Part shown: piece by piece, positions 1 to 6,388 of the stretch
Numbering within the stretch: position 1 is the first letter of the stretch
How the letters are laid out: each line of letters begins with the position of its first letter
Source of the DNA: Pseudomonadota bacterium
GTDB taxonomy: Bacteria > Pseudomonadota > Gammaproteobacteria > Arenicellales > Poriferihabitantaceae
NCBI GenBank assembly: GCA_024226105.1
Contig: JAAELZ010000235.1
Span: 1-11,703 of the forward strand
Length of the DNA: 11,703 nt
Direction of reading: 5' to 3'
The notes under the pieces: model-generated
Seen by the model: only the letters and a program-made list of their open reading frames with translations
What the model was told of the DNA's origin: nothing
Databases searched by the model: none
Made by a program: the position numbers and the translations under genes

Positions 1-41
1 CGGATATCAAGGGAGGGGTCGAGCCAGTCCCGTTGCTGCAT
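1..41 (-). CDS. Possible start of a further gene, cut by the window edge
   Basis: After the yggX stop, and 24 nt further along the minus strand, an ATG (complement of 39-41) opens a frame that stays open to the window edge. The visible product begins MQQRDWLDPSLDI. No convincing Shine-Dalgarno sequence precedes it, and 13 codons are too few to identify a family or to exclude a chance open frame. It is listed because it lies in the direction of the minus-strand gene run and could be its last member. Confidence 0.3.
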   Translation of the reverse strand, partial: MQQRDWLDPSLDI

Positions 42-65
42 GGCGAATTGCTGATTTCAGGCAGT

Positions 66-299
66 TCAGCCTTCGCCGAAAAGCCATTTTTCCATTTCGG
101 CTTTAAGCAGGGCTTTATGTTCGGGGTTGATCGGGCTCAGGGTGTTTTCGTTGATAAGAATGGTTTGCTGGCCAAGCCATTCCTTCCAGGCCTGTTTGGA
201 GATGTTATCGTATATTCTGTCTCCCAGTTCACCCGGCCAGGGGGATTTATCCAGGCCTTCTGCCTGTTTATCAAGTTTTGCACAGTAAACCGTTCGCAT
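66..299 (-). CDS. yggX: Probable Fe(2+)-trafficking protein, YggX family
   Basis: The 77-residue product matches the YggX family: an N-terminal RTVYC with the conserved cysteine at residue 6, the block PGELGDRIYDNISKQAW, then TILINE and the LLKAEMEKWLF segment. In enterobacteria YggX is a small cytoplasmic protein that protects iron-sulfur clusters from oxidative damage and is thought to handle Fe(II). It starts 9 nt after the upp stop, so it is probably co-transcribed with upp. It ends right after WLFGEG, so it lacks the roughly 13-residue flexible tail of the E. coli (91 aa) and Pseudomonas (about 90 aa) proteins as I recall them. The conserved core is complete, so it is probably functional. 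MutY, another oxidative-damage protein, is encoded three genes upstream. Confidence 0.93.
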   Translation of the reverse strand: MRTVYCAKLDKQAEGLDKSPWPGELGDRIYDNISKQAWKEWLGQQTILINENTLSPINPEHKALLKAEMEKWLFGEG

Positions 300-308
300 T
301 TGAGGAGC

Positions 309-935
309 CTATTTGGTGCCGAATATTTTATCACCTGCATCACCCAGGCCGGGGATGATGTAACCGTTATCATCCAGGTGTGAGTCAACCGCTGCGGTAT
401 AAATATCGACATCGGGGTGATGTTGTTGCATAAGTTTAATGCCTTCCGGCGCGGATACCAGAAAGATACCGATGATATCGCTGCAACCTGCAGCCTTGAG
501 CATGTCAACCGTGGCGACCAGCGTGCCACCGGTGGCGAGCATCGGGTCAATCACCATCGCCTTGCGATCTCTGATGTCTTCGACCAGTTTTTCGAAGTAC
601 ACTACCGGCTTGAGTGTTTCTTCATCACGATATAGACCAACCACCGACACTTTGGCGCTGGGAATGGCCTCAAGCACGCCGTCGAGCATGCCGATACCGG
701 CGCGCAGTATCGGTACCACCGTTATTTTTTTCCCACGAATTTGTTCAACCTGAGTTTTTCCGGACCAGCAGTCAATATCAATCTGCTCTGTAGGCAGCGA
801 GCGCGTGGCTTCATAGGTCAGTAACATGCCAACTTCAGAAGACAATTCTCTGAAGTTTTTGGTGCTGATATTGTCTCTTCGCATCAGCCCCAGTTTGTGG
901 CGAATCAGGGGGTGCTTTATTTCGTAAACGGCCAT
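309..935 (-). CDS. upp: Uracil phosphoribosyltransferase
   Basis: Catalyses uracil + PRPP to UMP + diphosphate in the cytoplasm, the pyrimidine salvage step. The product is 208 residues, the same length as E. coli Upp, and colinear with it from the KHPL start to the identical C-terminus YIIPGLGDAGDKIFGTK. The PRPP-binding motif VIDPMLATGGT is at residues 128-138. ITVVPILRAGIGMLDGVLE (71-89) and the uracil-binding C-terminal GYIIPGLGDAGD (191-202) are intact. The ATG start agrees with the family, but no clear Shine-Dalgarno sequence precedes it. It lies 41 nt after the methyltransferase gene and 9 nt before yggX, so co-transcription is likely. No attenuator or uracil-responsive leader is evident in the 41-nt gap. 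No uraA permease gene, a frequent partner elsewhere, is present in the window. Confidence 0.97.
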   Translation of the reverse strand: MAVYEIKHPLIRHKLGLMRRDNISTKNFRELSSEVGMLLTYEATRSLPTEQIDIDCWSGKTQVEQIRGKKITVVPILRAGIGMLDGVLEAIPSAKVSVVGLYRDEETLKPVVYFEKLVEDIRDRKAMVIDPMLATGGTLVATVDMLKAAGCSDIIGIFLVSAPEGIKLMQQHHPDVDIYTAAVDSHLDDNGYIIPGLGDAGDKIFGTK

Positions 936-976
936 TTTATTGTATGATTTTTAAGGTTGGGTGATTATATTCGATT

Positions 977-1666
977 TCAACGACGTGTAAACAAATCCGC
1001 CTTCACGGGTTGTTTTAATACGATGCGGCCATCGTCCTGCTGGAACTCCCTGAAACGATTTTTAACGCTGGCATTGTCTACAGTGTCCAAGGCATAGCTA
1101 TTGTAACTTAGTTTTCCGTAACGTTTGACGTAGGCCTCAAAATCATCATAGTGTCGTACAACGGTATAGTTATAGGTCTTCCTGTGTTCGAAATAAGCAG
1201 GCGCAAAATCGGTTAATGCCTGTTGCGCTTTGGCACGCACCCTGGTTTCATCATGAAACAATTCCATTACGTACTGTGATGAACCTTGTGCAACCGGCTC
1301 CATGATATACAGTGAACCGCCGGGCTTGAGTACCCTTGCCGCTTCGTTTAAAACCTCCGGGTAAAGGGCCGGCGGGATATGGTGCAGGGAGAATCGGAAT
1401 AACAGCACGTCCTGGCTAGTGCTTTCCAGCGGTAGCGATTGCGCGCCGGCTTCGAACAAATCCAGTCCTGGAACGGGTTTCGCGTTTCGGTTGCTGGCGG
1501 CCTGTACCGGATCGGGTTCAATGCCGCTTACCTGCGCGCCGAGTCCGGCGATTGCTGCTGCGAATTCACCTTTGCCGCAACCGATGTCAACAACCCGTCT
1601 GTTGCTTAATTCCAGCGTATCTTGCAGGACCTGGAAATCTGTACTTTCGCCTAGATCAATGTTCAT
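977..1666 (-). CDS. Class I SAM-dependent methyltransferase, Methyltransf_11 type
   Basis: The 229-residue product has a Rossmann-type methyltransferase fold. Motif I, VVDIGCGKGEF, is at residues 25-35 (SAM-binding glycine loop). The acidic end of strand 2 is VSGIEPD (46-52). The motif IV region is DVLLFRFSLHHIPP (86-99), and RVLKPGGSLYIMEP (111-124) is the post-motif strand typical of UbiE-like and Methyltransf_11 enzymes. The C-terminal half (about 125-229) has no motif I recognise and would form the substrate-specific part. The substrate cannot be read from the sequence; small molecules are the usual targets of this group. The gene sits between mutY (19 nt upstream) and upp (41 nt downstream), so it is probably in the same transcript. 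The ATG start lacks an obvious ribosome binding site, which may indicate coupling to mutY translation. Confidence 0.88.
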   Translation of the reverse strand: MNIDLGESTDFQVLQDTLELSNRRVVDIGCGKGEFAAAIAGLGAQVSGIEPDPVQAASNRNAKPVPGLDLFEAGAQSLPLESTSQDVLLFRFSLHHIPPALYPEVLNEAARVLKPGGSLYIMEPVAQGSSQYVMELFHDETRVRAKAQQALTDFAPAYFEHRKTYNYTVVRHYDDFEAYVKRYGKLSYNSYALDTVDNASVKNRFREFQQDDGRIVLKQPVKADLFTRR

Positions 1667-1685
1667 TTTATATCGTGGGGCTGTG

Positions 1686-2810
1686 TCAGAATCGCGTTGT
1701 CGTTGTATAGGCTGACAAATTATTCAGAATTTTTTGAATTGGTGTCGGCACGCCTATCCCCATTTTTCCGGCGACCAATGATAAGTTATATTGTATGTTG
1801 TTGCTCATCTTTACACCCATATTGTGTGCCTTCGTTTCCCGCGCGGATTGTTTTAAAAAAGTATTGAGTTTGTCAGGCGGTAGAGACAGGAACAATGGGA
1901 TGATACGCAGCTTAAAATGGCTGAAACCATGCTGAATTTCCTCCCCGGTTCGCAATGCGTCTGATACTTCCAGGCCGTAACTCGCGAGTTGCTCAGAGCA
2001 GGCCCGGCGGGATTTAAACTCAGGTAAGCTGTATAGCCCGCCCCAGATACCTTTCTCCGGTCGTTTGAATAAGCTTATGTTATTGCTTGAATCGATCAAT
2101 GCGAGCATATAGCGGTGTTTCGTTGGTTTTTCTTTCCTGGGCTTCGGCTGCGGGAGTAAGGCCACCATTTTGTGCTTAAAGGCGTGACAGCTCTCCTGTT
2201 GCGGGCAGCTATCACAGCCTGGTTTGCTGCGCGTGCACAAGGTGGCGCCAAAGTCCATGATAGCCTGGGTGTAATCCGCAACGCGCTCAAGCGGTGTGTG
2301 TTGCTTTGCTTTTTTCCAAAGCCGGGTTTCCATTTCTTTTTCACCGGGGAAACCAAAAATACCATGGTAGCGACACAGGCTTCGTTTTACGTTGCCGTCC
2401 AGTATGGCGTGATGCTGGTTTTTCGACAGGGCCAGTATGGCGCCAGCCGTTGAGCGGCCAATGCCGGGCAGCGCGTTTACCGCCTTAAACTCTTCGGGGA
2501 AAATGGCATTGTGCTGGCTAAGAATGATTCCGGCGGCTTTGTGCAGATTGCGCCCGCGCGCATAGTAACCCAGGCCCGCCCAATGCTGCAGGACCTCATC
2601 TAACGGGCTGCATGCCAAAGCTTCTATGCTGTCAAAGCGATTCATGAAGCGCTTGTAATAGGGAATCACGGTTGTGACCTGGGTCTGCTGTAACATGATT
2701 TCTGATACCCAGACGCGATAGGGTGTCGGATTTTCCTGCCAGGGCAAATCGTGCCGGCCGTGCCGGTCAAACCAGTGTAGCAAATGCTGTGAGAATTTAT
2801 CCTGTACCAA
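1686..2810 (-). CDS. mutY: Adenine DNA glycosylase MutY (A/G-specific)
   Basis: Removes adenine mispaired with 8-oxoguanine or guanine, as part of the GO base-excision repair system. The 374-residue product has the HhH-GPD catalytic domain with catalytic Glu37 (SEIMLQQTQV, 36-45), the helix-hairpin-helix LPGIGRSTAGAI (114-125) and catalytic Asp138 in ILDGNVKR. The 4Fe-4S cysteines are 192, 199, 202 and 208 (C-X6-C-X2-C-X5-C). All these numbers equal those of E. coli MutY, which supports the chosen start. That start is TTG (complement of 2808-2810); no ATG or GTG lies at a suitable upstream position. The C-terminal Nudix-like 8-oxoG recognition domain (about 230-365) keeps FSHFKL (296-301) and ends in the GVPTPIQKIL block. 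It is the first gene of the minus-strand run, with a plausible promoter upstream. Confidence 0.97.
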   Translation of the reverse strand: MVQDKFSQHLLHWFDRHGRHDLPWQENPTPYRVWVSEIMLQQTQVTTVIPYYKRFMNRFDSIEALACSPLDEVLQHWAGLGYYARGRNLHKAAGIILSQHNAIFPEEFKAVNALPGIGRSTAGAILALSKNQHHAILDGNVKRSLCRYHGIFGFPGEKEMETRLWKKAKQHTPLERVADYTQAIMDFGATLCTRSKPGCDSCPQQESCHAFKHKMVALLPQPKPRKEKPTKHRYMLALIDSSNNISLFKRPEKGIWGGLYSLPEFKSRRACSEQLASYGLEVSDALRTGEEIQHGFSHFKLRIIPLFLSLPPDKLNTFLKQSARETKAHNMGVKMSNNIQYNLSLVAGKMGIGVPTPIQKILNNLSAYTTTTRF

Positions 2811-2846
2811 TGAATTTTGTCCGTATGAGCCTAATCTCCAGTTCCC

Positions 2847-2874
2847 GATATAGAATCGCGAATCAGGGTGTAAA
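2847..2874 (-). promoter_or_regulatory. Candidate sigma70-type promoter for mutY
   Basis: On the minus strand a -35 box TTTACA (complement of 2869-2874, five of six consensus bases) and a -10 box TATATC (complement of 2847-2852, four of six) are separated by 16 nt. Transcription would begin near 2840, giving a leader of about 30 nt before the TTG start at 2810. The -35 box overlaps the dyad at 2864-2880. This is assigned by eye only. Confidence 0.4.
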
Positions 2875-2889
2875 ACCCTGTGCAGGGTG
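2864..2889. repeat. Operator-like dyad plus third half-site over the mutY -35 box
   Basis: CAGGGT (2864-2869) and ACCCTG (2875-2880) form a perfect 6-bp inverted repeat around a 5-nt centre. A further CAGGGTG at 2883-2889 repeats the first arm (2864-2870) in direct orientation, 19 nt on. The centre of the dyad is the predicted mutY -35 box, so a protein bound here could control mutY. It could equally be a small hairpin without function. Confidence 0.3.
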
Positions 2890-2906
2890 AATGAATAAAA
2901 ACCGTG

Positions 2907-2939
2907 GTCACTTCATTGGTGACGAACTCATTTGTTCGT
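2907..2939. repeat. Two overlapping short dyads in the mutY-yejA gap
   Basis: GTCAC (2907-2911) pairs with GTGAC (2919-2923) around 7 nt. ACGAAC (2922-2927) pairs with GTTCGT (2934-2939) around 6 nt. The two share two bases at 2922-2923, so as RNA they would be slightly competing hairpins, and as DNA they could be neighbouring operator sites. No T-run follows, so they are not a typical intrinsic terminator. Confidence 0.25.
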
Positions 2940-3052
2940 TTGCCAGGTGTAGTAGGGGCTTGCACAATAAACGTGATTTCTATGTTGGGGTTTGGGTAAT
3001 AACTGACTTCTATTTACATGCCTGGTATTGGGCACTACACTCAGGTTGATGG

Positions 3053-5068
3053 ATGCTACCACAACCGCTGAATTCCCAGTGCGCCCAAGTCTGTTTTAAT
3101 CAGATGATTAGTCGTCTGTGGCTGCTTTATGCAGTTTGCCTTGTTGCTCTGTGCAGTACCCCACCCGCGGTGGCGGGTGTAAACAAATCACACGCAATCA
3201 CATTGTATGACGAGGCACCTAAATATGGCCCGGATTTTAAGCATTTCGATTATGTGAACCCCAACGCGCCGGTGGGAGGAACCTTTCGTATTGCGCCGAC
3301 ACAGGAAGCCTCCTTTGACAGTTTCAATCCTTTCATTGCCCGGGGTAACGCGGTATCGACGGGTTCGGTCGAAACCCTTATGGTCGGTAGCGAGGATGAG
3401 CCCTTCACCAGTTACGGCTTAATTGCCGAAACTATTGAATGGCCGGATGACCGCTCCTGGGTTATCTTTAATCTGAATCCCGCGGCGCATTGGCACGACG
3501 GGAGCCCGATTACCGCTGATGACGTGATCTGGACATTTAATACCCTGATCGAAAAAGGCAGCCCGCAGTACCGCTTTTATTATAGTAGCGTTGATAAAGT
3601 AGAAAAACTGGGTGAGCGGCGTGTACGTTTTAACTTTAATGAAAGTAATAACCGTGAGTTGCCGCTCATTGTCGGTCAACTGCCGGTATTACCCAAAGAT
3701 TACTGGTCAAAGCGGGATTTTGCAAAAACCACGCTTGAACCGCCACTGGGTAGCGGGCCATATCGTGTGGCCTTATTTGAAGCCGGGCGCTATATTGTGC
3801 AGAGCAGAGTAGATGACTACTGGGGGAAGGATCACCCTACGCAGGTCGGGTTTAATAACTTTGAGAAAATCCGTACGGATTTTTATCGTGATGTCACCGC
3901 AATCCGCCTGGCGCTTAAATCCGGGCGGCTTGATTTTCGCCTGGAGAATCAGGCCAAAGCCTGGGCGCTGGATTACGATGTGGATGTGGTGAAAGACGGT
4001 TTATTACTTAAGGAACGTATCGCCCATCAGGCCCCACAGGGTATGCAGGGCACTATTCTCAATACGCGCCGCGCGATATTCAATGACGTGCGGGTGCGTG
4101 AAGCGATTGGGTATGCCTTTGATTTTGAATGGACGAACCGCAACCTGTTTTTCAGCCAGTATACGCGTTCAAACAGCTATTTTTCCAACTCCCCCCTGGC
4201 AGCGACAGGTTTGCCGCAAGGAAAGGAACTGGAAATATTGCAGGCTTATCGCGGGCAGATTCCCGAGCGGGTATTTACCGAGCCCTGGGCGGTTCCGTCA
4301 ACGGATGGTAGCGGATGGGCGCGTGGCAATCTACGCAAGGCATTTGCTCTGCTCGAGCAAGCTGGATGGACGGTCAGGGAGCAGAAACTGCTGAACGCAC
4401 AGGGAGACCAGTTTCAATTTGAGATATTGCTGGTTTCGCAGGGCTTCGAGCGCATCATGCTGCCCTGGGTCCGAAATTTGCGCCGTTTGGGTATGGAGGT
4501 TAACGTACGCCTGGTTGACACGGCCCAGTATATTAATCGCATGCGTTCTTTTGAGTTTGACGCACTCATTGCAAGTATCGGGCAATCGGATAATCCTGGC
4601 AATGAGCAACGTAATTACTGGACCACAGCAGCAGCCGAATCCGAAGGTTCACGGAATTTTCCGGGTATTAGGAGCGAGGTCATTGACACACTGGTTGAAG
4701 AACTCATTCAGTCTCCGGATCGGGAAACCCTGACCGCTTACGTTAAAGCCATTGACCGTTTGTTGCTGTTTGGTTTTTATGTGGTTCCAAACTGGCACCT
4801 GGCTGCAGACCGCATCTTGTTCTGGGACAAATTTGGCCGTCCCGATATTCCGTTAAAAAACGGAGTGAATTACAGGCGCTGGTGGTTCGATGAGAGCAAG
4901 GTGGCTCGTCTTGCGCTTGCCATGGAGGAGGTGCCGACAGAGGAAGGCTCCACTGATTCTGAACGGCTATGGTGGGTGCTGATTCTCGTTTTACTGACTG
5001 GGGGCTGGATGCTGCGGCGGTACTTTGCAAGTGCTAACAAAGCAGGCAACAAGGGGGGGGCTGAGTAA
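3053..5068 (+). CDS. yejA: Peptide ABC transporter substrate-binding protein YejA, with C-terminal membrane anchor
   Basis: Periplasmic family 5 solute-binding protein (SBP_bac_5) of the YejABEF importer, which in E. coli takes up peptides including microcin C. Family features are KHFDYVNPNAPVGGTF (63-78), the signature WHDGSPITADDV (147-158), and a C-terminal domain ending at NYRRWWFDESKVARL (near 606-620). The signal peptide has hydrophobic core WLLYAVCLVALC (23-34) and probable cleavage after AVA (39-41); no lipobox is present. The start used here has AGG 7 nt upstream. An internal ATG at 3104 (Met18) gives MISRLWLL, which matches how E. coli YejA begins and makes a neater signal peptide, but lacks a ribosome site. 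The product is 671 residues against about 604 in E. coli. The excess is mostly a C-terminal extension: acidic linker (625-637), hydrophobic segment LWWVLILVLLTGGWML (639-654), then a short tail with RR and lysines, predicting a membrane anchor. Confidence 0.95.
   Translation: MLPQPLNSQCAQVCFNQMISRLWLLYAVCLVALCSTPPAVAGVNKSHAITLYDEAPKYGPDFKHFDYVNPNAPVGGTFRIAPTQEASFDSFNPFIARGNAVSTGSVETLMVGSEDEPFTSYGLIAETIEWPDDRSWVIFNLNPAAHWHDGSPITADDVIWTFNTLIEKGSPQYRFYYSSVDKVEKLGERRVRFNFNESNNRELPLIVGQLPVLPKDYWSKRDFAKTTLEPPLGSGPYRVALFEAGRYIVQSRVDDYWGKDHPTQVGFNNFEKIRTDFYRDVTAIRLALKSGRLDFRLENQAKAWALDYDVDVVKDGLLLKERIAHQAPQGMQGTILNTRRAIFNDVRVREAIGYAFDFEWTNRNLFFSQYTRSNSYFSNSPLAATGLPQGKELEILQAYRGQIPERVFTEPWAVPSTDGSGWARGNLRKAFALLEQAGWTVREQKLLNAQGDQFQFEILLVSQGFERIMLPWVRNLRRLGMEVNVRLVDTAQYINRMRSFEFDALIASIGQSDNPGNEQRNYWTTAAAESEGSRNFPGIRSEVIDTLVEELIQSPDRETLTAYVKAIDRLLLFGFYVVPNWHLAADRILFWDKFGRPDIPLKNGVNYRRWWFDESKVARLALAMEEVPTEEGSTDSERLWWVLILVLLTGGWMLRRYFASANKAGNKGGAE
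5053..5060 (+). promoter_or_regulatory. G8 tract at the end of yejA, serving as yejB ribosome site
   Basis: Eight consecutive G residues lie in the last codons of yejA (encoding Gly-Gly and the first base of Ala), 7 nt before the yejB ATG. The position suits a Shine-Dalgarno element for yejB, whose start overlaps the yejA stop (TAATG). Homopolymers of this length can slip during replication. A slip would alter only the last three YejA residues and extend the frame, but would also change the G-run to ATG spacing. Confidence 0.5.
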
Positions 5069-6174
5069 TGGGTGCTTATGTTGTCAGGCGTTTGCTGCTG
5101 ATCATTCCAACTCTGCTGTTGATCATGCTGATCAATTTCCTGGTGGTACAGGCAGCCCCCGGGGGCCCCGTTGAGCAAATGATCGCCAACCTTACCGGGC
5201 AGGGGGCCGATATTACAACGCGCGTGACCCAGGGAGGCGCGGGAGAGAATATACAGGCTGGAAACAAAGTTGCTGCAGGAGGAGGTAGTAGCAAGTATCG
5301 CGGCGCACAGGGGCTCGACCCCGAGTTCATTGCTGAACTGGAGAAACAGTTCGGTTTCGACAAACCACTGCATGAACGCTTTTTCGGCATGCTGAAAAAC
5401 TATGTTCATTTTGACTTCGGGGAAAGTTTTTTTCAGGATCGGAAAGTAATCGACCTGGTAAAAGATAAAATGCCGGTTTCTGTTTCGCTGGGTTTATGGA
5501 CGACGCTGCTGGTTTATTTGATCAGTATTCCCCTTGGTATTGTTAAGGCCATGCGTGATGGTAGCGCGTTTGATGTCTGGACCAGTGTGGTTATTATTAT
5601 CGGCACGGCGATCCCGAGTTTTTTGTTTGCGGTATTTTTGCTGCTTATTTTTTCGGGAGGCAGTTACCTGGACTGGTTCCCATTGGGAGGCTTGACCTCA
5701 GAGAACTGGGTGGAATTAAGCTGGCCGGCAAAAATTGCCGACTATTTCTGGCACCTGGCACTGCCGGTTACTGCGATGACCATAGGCGGTTTTGCAACCC
5801 TGACCATGCTCACAAAAAACTCCTTCCTGGATCAGATTAACCAGCAATATGTAATCACCGCTCGTGCCAAGGGGCTGGATGAACGCCGCGTGATGCTGGG
5901 GCACGTTTTTCGCAATGCGATGCTAATCGTGATCGCGGGCTTCCCCGCCGCGTTTATCGGAATTTTGTTTACCGGATCGTTGCTTATCGAGATTATTTTC
6001 AATCTCGATGGCCTGGGCCTGCTCGGATTTGAGGCAGCCTTCAAGCGTGACTATCCGGTGATGTTTGGCACCCTGTTCTTTTTCTCCCTGTTGGGGCTGA
6101 TTATGAACCTGGTTGGAGACGTAACCTATACCCTCGTTGATCCGCGGATCGATTTCGAGCGGCAGGACGTGTGA
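5068..6174 (+). CDS. yejB: Peptide ABC transporter permease YejB
   Basis: Inner-membrane permease (BPD_transp_1 fold) of the YejABEF importer. The 368-residue product is colinear with E. coli YejB (364). TM1 is at about 7-28 (LLLIIPTLLLIMLINFLVV), followed by the periplasmic PGGPVEQ block and a glycine-rich loop (about 42-82) that the E. coli protein also has. Then come LDPEFIAELEKQFGFDKPLHERF (83-105), further TM segments at about 137-160, 171-195, 228-250, 285-312 and 332-352, and the cytoplasmic EAA loop YVITARAKGLDERRVML (261-277), which contacts the ATPase. It ends in TYTLVDPRIDFE. The start overlaps the yejA stop by 1 nt, so translation is probably coupled. In most relatives yejE follows directly; here a repeat element intervenes. 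Confidence 0.97.
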   Translation: MGAYVVRRLLLIIPTLLLIMLINFLVVQAAPGGPVEQMIANLTGQGADITTRVTQGGAGENIQAGNKVAAGGGSSKYRGAQGLDPEFIAELEKQFGFDKPLHERFFGMLKNYVHFDFGESFFQDRKVIDLVKDKMPVSVSLGLWTTLLVYLISIPLGIVKAMRDGSAFDVWTSVVIIIGTAIPSFLFAVFLLLIFSGGSYLDWFPLGGLTSENWVELSWPAKIADYFWHLALPVTAMTIGGFATLTMLTKNSFLDQINQQYVITARAKGLDERRVMLGHVFRNAMLIVIAGFPAAFIGILFTGSLLIEIIFNLDGLGLLGFEAAFKRDYPVMFGTLFFFSLLGLIMNLVGDVTYTLVDPRIDFERQDV

Positions 6175-6239
6175 AAAACATGAACCACGAAAGGCATGAA
6201 AAAACATTGTTCAGCTTAGTTGTCGATGTTCTTTTAGCT

Positions 6240-6260
6240 CCCCTCTTTAGCAAAGAGGGG
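6240..6260. repeat. Perfect 9-bp hairpin in the element (left)
   Basis: CCCCTCTTT (6240-6248), loop AGC, AAAGAGGGG (6252-6260). In the transcript this gives a stable stem between yejB and yejE. No U-run follows (the next bases are TTGGGGG), so it is not a standard intrinsic terminator, but it could pause polymerase, block 3' exonucleases or shield the yejB mRNA. Confidence 0.75.
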
Positions 6261-6299
6261 TTGGGGGAGATTTTCGGGCTGGTCATAATCCTCCTCAGT

Positions 6300-6318
6300 C
6301 CCCCTTTGTCAAAGGGGG
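6300..6318. repeat. Perfect 8-bp hairpin in the element (right)
   Basis: CCCCCTTT (6300-6307), loop GTC, AAAGGGGG (6311-6318). It is similar in design to the hairpin 60 nt upstream, and the two G-rich and C-rich arms could also pair with each other in alternative folds. It is followed by AAGAGAATG rather than a T-run, so termination is not predicted. Confidence 0.72.
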
Positions 6319-6388
6319 AAGAGAATGCTGTTAACTTTGTATCCAGGTTGCGAATACGGGTCATTGTGCGGTTCGTGGTAAAAACAAC

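Larger units (their letters stand above)
2811..3052. promoter_or_regulatory. Divergent intergenic region between mutY and yejA
   Basis: This 242-nt gap separates genes transcribed in opposite directions, so it should hold promoters for both. A good sigma70-like pair is seen only for mutY (2847-2874). On the yejA side I see weak candidates only: TTGCAC at 2960-2965 followed by TATGTT at 2981-2986 with a short 15-nt spacer, or TTGGGT at 2992-2997 followed by TACATG after 17 nt. Three short dyads lie between 2864 and 2939. No ORF of note or RNA gene is recognised in it. Confidence 0.5.
6175..6388. repeat. Composite palindromic repeat element (MITE-like) between yejB and yejE
   Basis: The 214-nt spacer is built from repeat sequence. 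Its ends carry ACCACGAA (6184-6191) and the inverted copy TTCGTGGT (6372-6379). Inside are two strong hairpins, at 6240-6260 and 6300-6318, joined by an imperfectly self-complementary segment (GGGGGAGATT facing AATCCTCC). Both motif types resemble intergenic repeats I recall as widespread in environmental bacteria. A 73-codon frame (GTG 6171 to TGA 6392; reads MNHERHEK and PLFSKEGLGEIF) crosses the element, but its peptide is the usual translation of such repeats, so I do not call it a protein gene. The left border AAAAACATGAACC (6174-6186) nearly duplicates the sequence at the yejE start (6380-6395, with a 3-nt insertion), which suggests a target-site duplication. No transposase is present, so any movement would be in trans. 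Confidence 0.75.

Noticed and set aside
137..550. 137-codon minus-strand ORF overlapping upp and yggX
   Set aside because: It overlaps two proteins that match known families end to end, in another frame.
939..944. TACAAT (minus strand) as -10 box of a upp promoter
   Set aside because: It lies 4 nt before the upp ATG, so transcription would begin at or inside the start codon. A leaderless upp transcript is unlikely.
3131..3156. YejA as a lipoprotein (cysteines in the signal sequence)
   Set aside because: The cysteines at 29 and 34 are preceded by VA and VAL-type residues without Gly/Ala/Ser at -1 in a proper lipobox. A signal peptidase I site after AVA is better.
5191..5316. Glycine-rich periplasmic loop in YejB as an unusual insertion
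   Set aside because: E. coli YejB has a comparable glycine-rich loop at the same place, so it is a family feature.
4870..5409. 179-codon minus-strand ORF across the yejA-yejB junction
   Set aside because: It is antisense to two well-supported genes, has no recognisable domain, and is explained by codon bias of the opposite strand.
6240..6318. Intrinsic terminator after yejB
   Set aside because: Two strong hairpins are present, but neither is followed by a T-run, and yejE/yejF needs read-through.
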